Assembly (NCBI GenBank): GCA_002493325.1
Contig: DKYL01000045.1
Location: 464-38,596, forward strand
Reading direction: 5' to 3'
DNA length: 38,133 nucleotides
Source: Ruminococcaceae bacterium UBA7101
GTDB lineage: Bacteria > Bacillota > Clostridia > Oscillospirales > Acutalibacteraceae
This document shows positions 35,501 to 38,133 of this stretch, piece after piece (positions within the stretch are counted from its first letter, which is position 1; the number at the start of each line of letters is the position of its first letter). A model generated the notes under the pieces. It did no database searches, was not told where the DNA came from, and saw only the letters and a program-made list of their open reading frames with translations. Made by a program: the position numbers and the translations under genes.

Positions 35501-35842
35501 AGTGAAATAGGTTCTTCCGGTGCTGGATTCCTGCTCGCCGACTGTTAAAATTATACCGTTATCAGCATTTAACGGGTTATAGCTGAATGAAATCGTATAA
35601 CCGGTTGAAGACGTAACAGGGGTGTAGTCATTGATTGTTTTTGTATGCTTAGAAACATCAATAACTCTGCCCACTTCGTTGTCATCGTATGTAGCGGAAT
35701 TATGACCGCAGAAATCGTAGAAAAGAACTGCCGGTTTGAATTCATCCGCAAAAGCAGTGAGTGACATCATCGGAATTGATGTAACAATCATCAGCACTGC
35801 AAGAAATGCAGAAAGCAATCGTTTTGACCATCTAACTTTCAT
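26564..35842 (-). CDS. Giant secreted multidomain protein with GH43-type arabinanase domain
   Basis: A 3,092-residue exported protein. A signal peptide ends near AFA-DE (residue 32). About residues 35-240 form a LamG-like lectin domain; 240-700 is unassigned with helical stretches; 705-985 holds three beta repeats like chitobiase C-terminal domains; 990-1265 is a second LamG domain. About 1280-1620 is the GH43 core, with HDP (D1286), AIDP (D1446), GEGP (E1512) and GTAHNS (H1591), matching the base, pKa modulator, acid and metal-site histidine of endo-arabinanases. A beta domain follows to about 1790. The rest is unassigned, with FIVAR-like helices. No LPXTG, dockerin, SLH or C-terminal membrane segment was seen. 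The substrate is probably arabinan. Confidence 0.88.
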   Translation of the reverse strand: MKVRWSKRLLSAFLAVLMIVTSIPMMSLTAFADEFKPAVLFYDFCGHNSATYDDNEVGRVIDVSKHTKTINDYTPVTSSTGYTISFSYNPLNADNGIILTVGEQESSTGRTYFTLREDGEAFFCWDQDGAGVSNGNNFFDASGCFGSELKANQWNEIIINIVPSADNPNFDVITFYVNNVQTKVIDLSKDLLGDIGAYNCVKYLGKGPSAYFAEARSVWYGAGPNYWSQGVDGYIDNVIIRNNAHATIDMLKEKMTEYENAMIDNTVYMNMRAAYQAYVDGNKVYDAYYYGGNKDNVVTQDNITRAYWRMRLTLGNMTKNPWDENRVQAVASAGIRVNNNGNPLSGTESQYWNNLLWAANAESESGSASDSNYTEAWMRNPEVTMLYCGVAGHEPKAPIMIVTKHLSGIGSGNRYVGLITLASTNSDLALTGNWKGVQGSGNNWDYGWAMANANTEVGYQLHNDGIATGGWNAVSFSKGQSTGFCNLMTFNGNFDNDPNEYYRNESISLTAYFTDSTTYNTNKWPRVLNSSVPVHIVNYKVVLDSIDANKARLKTVKNFRQGGAENFLMYFDRLLYNPESFFVNVTNSASNTTAMENYETHYSKAITEVAKQSTVIGSNYAKIRSALTTPIFNEDSKETVSPMQRVAEKGQGSFDGKLWETFMAAYNAAQDAMIAPFTSDKYVNVDASIATNLTNTFKALRFPAMAYTEPVVTPELPALGPDTKVTITSQQELDASAQIKYKVVYDGESQVTLSDMLKADVSTYTGEFAPFAGSSDHSAVTIYACIVKDGATVSPLSITNYYIFKGPDMSVATGTAIAPDTQITLSPAPDNGGTVYDGAMEYRINNGEWTAYTDTSSVIPFEGLNTASVVTVQARQLVLIDEETGETITSAISSATYVRATSKDLAITSEMGNKVNNASTITIADPENIDATIKYSMNVNGEEKVTDATYSAPIALTDLGNIEYIIVNAWREYQGEETAVKKIFLSDDLDTLALRESFDNTSINGTTFSSTPDLGSNYSGKFTEQAGSVVAGAGNIDGNANGYDWSSGWRENALKINASNSVKQHLEIANPIAAREANKVAAQNNGITLSYWRYIERDGKVVDDISQYAGNDYWYTGVGFKNAAVDGSSNNTEYFLANMNGWATFRQEYSNDKGERHQDIKADPQNKTLHAAGNYSGQWMNIVVTVDPNAETNNVMVYTNGEPHESTYAGDFGNSKTLAQNILDFVTKDGTVLTIGDNGMNYWANGFDTYIDDVRVYTEVLSQVDINNMYNDEHSDCWSEKAFAHDPTAVTVYTLADGRTVGQEYMDANPGTSYSKIDYYMFGTGMTVYHSDDAYIWEVVGDDKGRCGYQNQKLFGSDYVTALAGPLGYTASSPENKPGAGYLVWAPHVMYNTTINKWCFYGSTSAWDAYQSEIFMGTSDSITGPYTNITTIARSVSTENKVNAIDPATFYSPDGTLYMVYGSWQQGLALKKLNADGTCIGGEAKYVADMNSSLDEGGAKWIALAEGIGSGEGPFIKYQNGYYYLYVAYSANGWGYTTRVFRSVNPEGPYQGINGVAANSTVDNNVQMRGNQFMSSYLIQGNSWINSGTAHNSLFNVQNDKGEIVTLNAVHSRPLATGQTDKMNASEDGALATRQSHLSGNNTVLNLVGYTESGWPVSFPLKYNGTDSLKLGNVTANDLAGIYAGNKFDMGLAWNQYNGLYTFRMIPETNKTGVLYGTEYNGTLFTFNFEIFNVDNNSWVRFKNSEGKVVREATVATQVKDGKTVYELGIINCDATSESYGKQVWCYKGQDLPSPDDVESNTLAVDMDQIIYTHKSNAEYYKYGQEISDRLDYDSRTNNYGERATKIRIKYPYRIDTSDPGAVYCYSDESICSEYGCSGSGLYAELVKEATQEGEYSEYILRGYVSDYFKYNADTESYTEDGVILIIRYKGVDGVEHSEFAFAYVMPNPSIAHTVQFIRNQQKAGSNDRRIATGLYTRFIGSEGTATDIISTQTKWNSYNYDASDGQEKVMHGTGVFKQQANWGDSASTNDSNYETPTLISNQFDDIDKSVGVNSGSFGAVEHKNVNNGSIHNTSNVVMADYYLDYSNPDNPIINRDASGKPTGYSITFKASNLKWNPKTSSEYGTSFIYNTTGLNTSIAYSGNATTHKVDTTFSSKYYSDVSKNVMNGTYAGTNVGLTSAFAEVPLTDSTTNSWNGTIILTGKDSLEKNPLVDPATDQYAAEKSANFILEQGLARDNLNPDVAGFWNSEEIYSYYNIGVSTCDKGAVREFVETFANKKLNIVRNKATGRIESIVADGDLVGSDYSAASYREYMRALSEGYFFVENMKNTKYVENGVEKAYTTAYGTTPDGSTHSFIYTDEEGNNIFGDATTYTDPVQAQIIENIIDKYEALFTIEKFNDSQKTINENKNFVEVEKENGNFTEETINAFNDFLTEASTHFNYYTDKLNPVEDQEYWRYTKLTGTEYDELLDLVNSYKRSLMPVVDSAELQTQINEKTPLLTAGIFETNTDTGEQVQVKTMSSWLNMNSAVNQGKQDKIDTAGNAKYETLEPETIVLDNKEYTYAEPDINTLSADQITVNDSTATIEKTALKDCDASDRYASYDAVTDVVSAMERDRYTPEALAQFDAYVDQLSNGTDLTKPSVYVLATDEIAANYNQATGDNVAAGTKLCATSTDETDPLTKALLEMLNGLEVNLYTSYLTVQTLDDNGNATATITNAKDQKYYGEMFTFDTDADSDAVVTWLVQTFKKGDLEKYMNATDDEDGNKVYNGEIIKPVTVSKLSSFTGTEMLRKADCDIRVTAQINASENAATGVVLKVYNGYGNVSDVIYAADLDTAKTKLVDPVMPFYNFKEWDFTDKGNNNYVAKPVFESIPTVTVTVSDGNSITGKKLNGNIAESGTEVTVSTDNAQFYAWAVKTADNKYQIVSYSSSYMFVAIADEAYTVITRDGDGKYYVGDTELTADMVDQFANTTENGMTADAYLKLKLDSKAPFVYKQTDDLGGRKIFIRVTNGGNENDIRAYGVRIVNNDTGAEKKYPASKKAATGQFYMSLSEAAYAKYSQAPYQIQCFVTYSFNYDFNGTEYQINTTDYFNV

Positions 35843-35985
35843 AGATTAATTCCTCCTTTTCGGCAAACATTATCAAGGTCTTCAATGCTGAGGCTTACTG
35901 ACTACGCCTTTCACAAAAAATCGCAAGATATTGTGTGCCCACGGGTGCTAAAATAGATTTTTGCATACTACACCCAATTATTTAC
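35843..35985 (-). promoter_or_regulatory. Long structured leader of the giant GH43 gene
   Basis: About 143 untranslated bases follow the predicted start. GGGTG (35943-35947) can pair with CACCC (35971-35975), and an overlapping inner hairpin, TGC-A-AAAAT/ATTTT-A-GCA (35946-35965), competes with it. Further downstream are CACAA/TTGTG and AGGC/GCCT stems. AAGGAGG precedes the start codon. I match it to no riboswitch class. Confidence 0.4.
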
Positions 35986-35991
35986 GATAAC

Positions 35992-36020
35992 ATTATAATA
36001 CTATGTTATTTATTTGTCAA
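35992..36020 (-). promoter_or_regulatory. Consensus promoter of the giant GH43 gene
   Basis: TTGACA (36015-36020) and TATAAT (35992-35997) on the minus strand with a 17-base spacer, both perfect. An unusually strong site for a glycoside-hydrolase gene. Confidence 0.85.
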
Positions 36021-36102
36021 TGAATTTTTGAACAAATTGTAAAATTTTTTTCAAAAAATTTCATAGACTTTTGTTTATTTTAACGTCTATTATATTTAAG
36101 AG

Positions 36103-36132
36103 CAAAATCCTCTGCAGAAGCAGAGGATTTTG
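36103..36132 (-). terminator. Hairpin terminator after the AlkD-like gene
   Basis: A perfect 13-bp stem (CAAAATCCTCTGC at 36103-36115, GCAGAGGATTTTG at 36120-36132) with a 4-base loop, 6 bases after the gene. The downstream T tract is weak on the minus strand. Confidence 0.7.
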
Positions 36133-36138
36133 ACATAT

Positions 36139-36804
36139 CTATTTTATTTTAAGCGTTCTTATATACGCCTTGGTTTCTTTGTCAACCCGAAAGGATTCAC
36201 AGGTTTTCTGAATTGCTTTATTATGTACCCAAATCGGAAGGATTTTCTTTTCAAAAATTTCCATAACCTTATCTTGATACTTAACAAAGGCAACGGACAA
36301 TGCCCACGCAACAGCCATATTGATATAATACTCTTCCCTGTCAATCGACAGCAGTATGGCATTCACTCTGTCAATATAATCATCGACAAGGTAGTAGTCC
36401 ATAAGCATAACTACAAGAAAACGAACTTCATACTCACTGCCGTTTTTATACTGCATTAAGAAATCCCAAACGTCTTCTCTGTTCTTTTCCGTGAATTTCA
36501 ATGTAGAGCATACACAATCACACACAGCCCAATTGTCTATCAAAGGCACGAATTCAGCCAATTCCTTCAAACGCTCATCAACACTGAGCTTTTTGTAACC
36601 GATAAGAAAGCCCTTAATCATTTTTTCTTCATAGTATTCAACCGGAAAATCAGCATTATTCTTAGCTATGCTTTTGGCAAGCTTTCTCAGAACAGGTATT
36701 CTGACTCCGATTATATTATCCGCACTGATATTCGGAACAAGCTTTGAATGAAAGGCTTTATAGTCCAAATCCTGATTGGCAAACAATTCTTCTCTTAAAT
36801 TCAT
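36139..36804 (-). CDS. AlkD-like DNA alkylation repair protein
   Basis: A 221-residue HEAT-repeat protein of the AlkD-like (DNA_alkylation) family, whose members act as glycosylases on alkylated bases. Family marks are GVRIPVLRKLAKS near residue 35, FLIGYKKL, PLIDNWAVCDCVCS around residue 95, VRFLVVMLMDYYL, and HNKAIQKTCESFRV near the end. Whether the catalytic aromatic and aspartate residues are intact cannot be settled by eye. Its ATG overlaps the stop of the PTS-like gene by one base (TAATG), so the two are coupled. Confidence 0.88.
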   Translation of the reverse strand: MNLREELFANQDLDYKAFHSKLVPNISADNIIGVRIPVLRKLAKSIAKNNADFPVEYYEEKMIKGFLIGYKKLSVDERLKELAEFVPLIDNWAVCDCVCSTLKFTEKNREDVWDFLMQYKNGSEYEVRFLVVMLMDYYLVDDYIDRVNAILLSIDREEYYINMAVAWALSVAFVKYQDKVMEIFEKKILPIWVHNKAIQKTCESFRVDKETKAYIRTLKIK

Positions 36805-38039
36805 TACAGATATTCCCCCAATTCCTTTAATTTTTCATCCTCAACCTTAACTAAATTCTCTCTGATTTCACATTTTAAATCAAAGGTGTTCACAAGCTTA
36901 GGATTTCGCACCTCGGCAACGTCCTCGCTGATTTTTATTATATTGGCAATACCACCGAGAGCACCTAGCAGATGATTAAATCTTGTCGGTATATATGTGT
37001 TGAAGCAATCGCTTATACCTGCTTTGACATTGGAATACCTTGTTACAAAATATCCTATGGCAACAAATACAACAGCACATACAAAAAAATAAACAGGCTT
37101 ATCAAGACTTGTGAACAGTTCAGCAATACCTCCGCTGAAAAGATAACCCATTCTTATATCAAGCAGATGTGATGTTACAGAGCATACTGCAGAAATAATT
37201 GTAATTAATATAAAAAGAAACGGACTCTCAATAAAAATAAACAAAAGTGCAAGACTGATATTGCCGGACACAAAGGAACACAGCATTGTTATAAACAAAC
37301 AAACTTTCTGCACCGCTTTAAGCTCATCAGCAAGTGCAAGCATTACGCCGAGAATAACAAACAGCATAAAATAATGACCTGTCATATAATCGGCAAGTTG
37401 CTCACCGCTGTAGCCGTTTTCAAACAAGTCCTTTATTCCTGTTATAACATTGTCATCCTTAACCATTGTTCCGCCATAGCTTTTATAATAGAACAATTCA
37501 TTAAAGCTATTGCTTCCGAACAGAGAAAGAATTGTGGAAATAACAGAAAATAATACAGCAGTAACAATACCCTTATCAGATACAAAGCGCGCCATACTCA
37601 TAAGCAAATCCTTCAGCACATCACCCAGATAGCTCATTGCAAGACCGACAAGGACTGATGAAATCAGCGTTACCGAAAAAGAAATATATTTATTGAAATG
37701 TTCATAAAAATAGGAATACATTAATGCTGCGGCAATACCTGCAAAAAAGGAAAGCTGAATGCCCGATGCTGTTGCAAACACACACAGACAAATCACTGCC
37801 CAGAAGGCTTTAAGCCATCTTTCGCCGTTCGTAAAATACATTGTTATCAAATAGCAAAAAACATACGGCACAAGCTTCAGTAAAAGCTGAGAAAAATTGA
37901 GCAACACAACGTCTGCACCGTCGCCTATATAATAGCCAAGAAGCTGCAGAAGTTCAGCTATTACAATAAATGCCGATGATATTATAAATGCCAGAAGGGA
38001 TGAATTATGAATTTTGTTAAAAAAACTGTAAGCTCTCAT
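36804..38039 (-). CDS. Degenerate PTS EIIBC-like membrane protein
   Basis: A 411-residue protein with about 9-10 membrane segments and a short C-terminal domain. DYMTGHYFMLFVILGVMLAL (about residue 218) matches the FMTGFFPIMMFGLPAAALA region of GlcNAc/glucose-type EIIC. The region before it (LFGSNSFNELFYY) aligns with the active-site GLHHxxN loop but lacks both histidines. The TEPIEF motif is replaced by SLALLFIF. The tail (LGALGGIANIIKIS-EDVAEV, about 358-376) resembles an EIIB start, but the phosphorylated cysteine is D373. It is therefore unlikely to phosphorylate sugar. Weak ribosome binding site. Nothing recognisable lies from 38040 to the window end. Confidence 0.7.
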   Translation of the reverse strand: MRAYSFFNKIHNSSLLAFIISSAFIVIAELLQLLGYYIGDGADVVLLNFSQLLLKLVPYVFCYLITMYFTNGERWLKAFWAVICLCVFATASGIQLSFFAGIAAALMYSYFYEHFNKYISFSVTLISSVLVGLAMSYLGDVLKDLLMSMARFVSDKGIVTAVLFSVISTILSLFGSNSFNELFYYKSYGGTMVKDDNVITGIKDLFENGYSGEQLADYMTGHYFMLFVILGVMLALADELKAVQKVCLFITMLCSFVSGNISLALLFIFIESPFLFILITIISAVCSVTSHLLDIRMGYLFSGGIAELFTSLDKPVYFFVCAVVFVAIGYFVTRYSNVKAGISDCFNTYIPTRFNHLLGALGGIANIIKISEDVAEVRNPKLVNTFDLKCEIRENLVKVEDEKLKELGEYL

Positions 38040-38133
38040 ACTTTAATTATTGTCAAAAACAAGAGCTTACATACATTTATTTACAATTTAATATTATACG
38101 TTTTACTATATTTCAGACTTATAGAGCTGTCAC

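Noticed and set aside
35843..35985. Cyclic di-GMP (GEMM), T-box or other known riboswitch in the giant-gene leader
   Set aside because: Diagnostic cores such as the GEMM tetraloop-receptor sequence or the T-box NCCA-binding bulge are not visible.
38051..38056. TTGACA before the PTS-like gene
   Set aside because: A -10 box would fall inside the start of the coding region. No other good promoter is visible before the window edge.
1..38133. tRNA, rRNA, CRISPR array, insertion sequence or prophage genes
   Set aside because: No cloverleaf, repeat-spacer pattern, transposase or integrase frame was recognised on either strand.

Overview
The window (38,133 bp, AT-rich, mostly minus-strand genes) looks like the chromosome of a spore-forming Clostridia member, most likely an Oscillospiraceae/Ruminococcaceae gut anaerobe. 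The reasons are Firmicutes gene order, sigma-A-like promoters (TTGACA-N17-TATAAT), strong GGAGG ribosome binding sites, spore genes, zinc-binding forms of L28 and L32, and a very large secreted carbohydrate-active protein. The species call is inference only.

Layout. 1-3.2 kb: rpmB (+), then on the minus strand yceD-rpmF, a possible structured RNA element, and der-plsY. 3.4-6.8 kb: dacF, then pgi with a small P-loop protein and a YbjQ-family protein (minus). 6.9-10 kb: mtaB (+), a convergent GHL10-type lipoprotein (-), and a zinc-ribbon/DUF1294 pair (+). 10-13 kb: spoIVA and sipL (-), the spore-coat basement layer. 13.1-26.2 kb: one tight minus-strand block, yicC-remA-gmk-rpoZ-priA-def-fmt-yugP-rsmB-rlmN-prpC-prkC-rsgA-thiN-orf47-spoVM, with a sigma-A-like promoter in front and a 14-bp-stem terminator behind. 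It follows the Bacillus subtilis yloC-to-spoVM order, without coaBC and rpe and with yugP inserted. 26.4-36 kb: a 3,092-residue secreted multidomain GH43-type protein and a 48-residue acidic peptide gene. 36.1-38 kb: an AlkD-like HEAT-repeat protein coupled to a degenerate PTS EIIBC-like membrane protein.

How they fit together. The long block joins translation and replication-restart functions (def, fmt, rsmB, rlmN, rsgA, priA) to the PrkC/PrpC Ser/Thr signalling pair. It ends in a 29-codon gene that I read as spoVM, the membrane-binding peptide that recruits SpoIVA. SpoIVA and its partner SipL are encoded immediately downstream in their own unit, so the whole SpoVM-SpoIVA-SipL module lies in about 3.2 kb.

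Main points of interest: the very short spoVM, the Cys-rich 47-aa membrane ORF next to it, the 48-aa peptide gene after the giant GH43 protein, the PTS-like protein that has lost its phosphorylation cysteine and active-site residues, and a possible folded RNA between rpmF and der. No tRNA, rRNA, CRISPR array or insertion sequence was seen.
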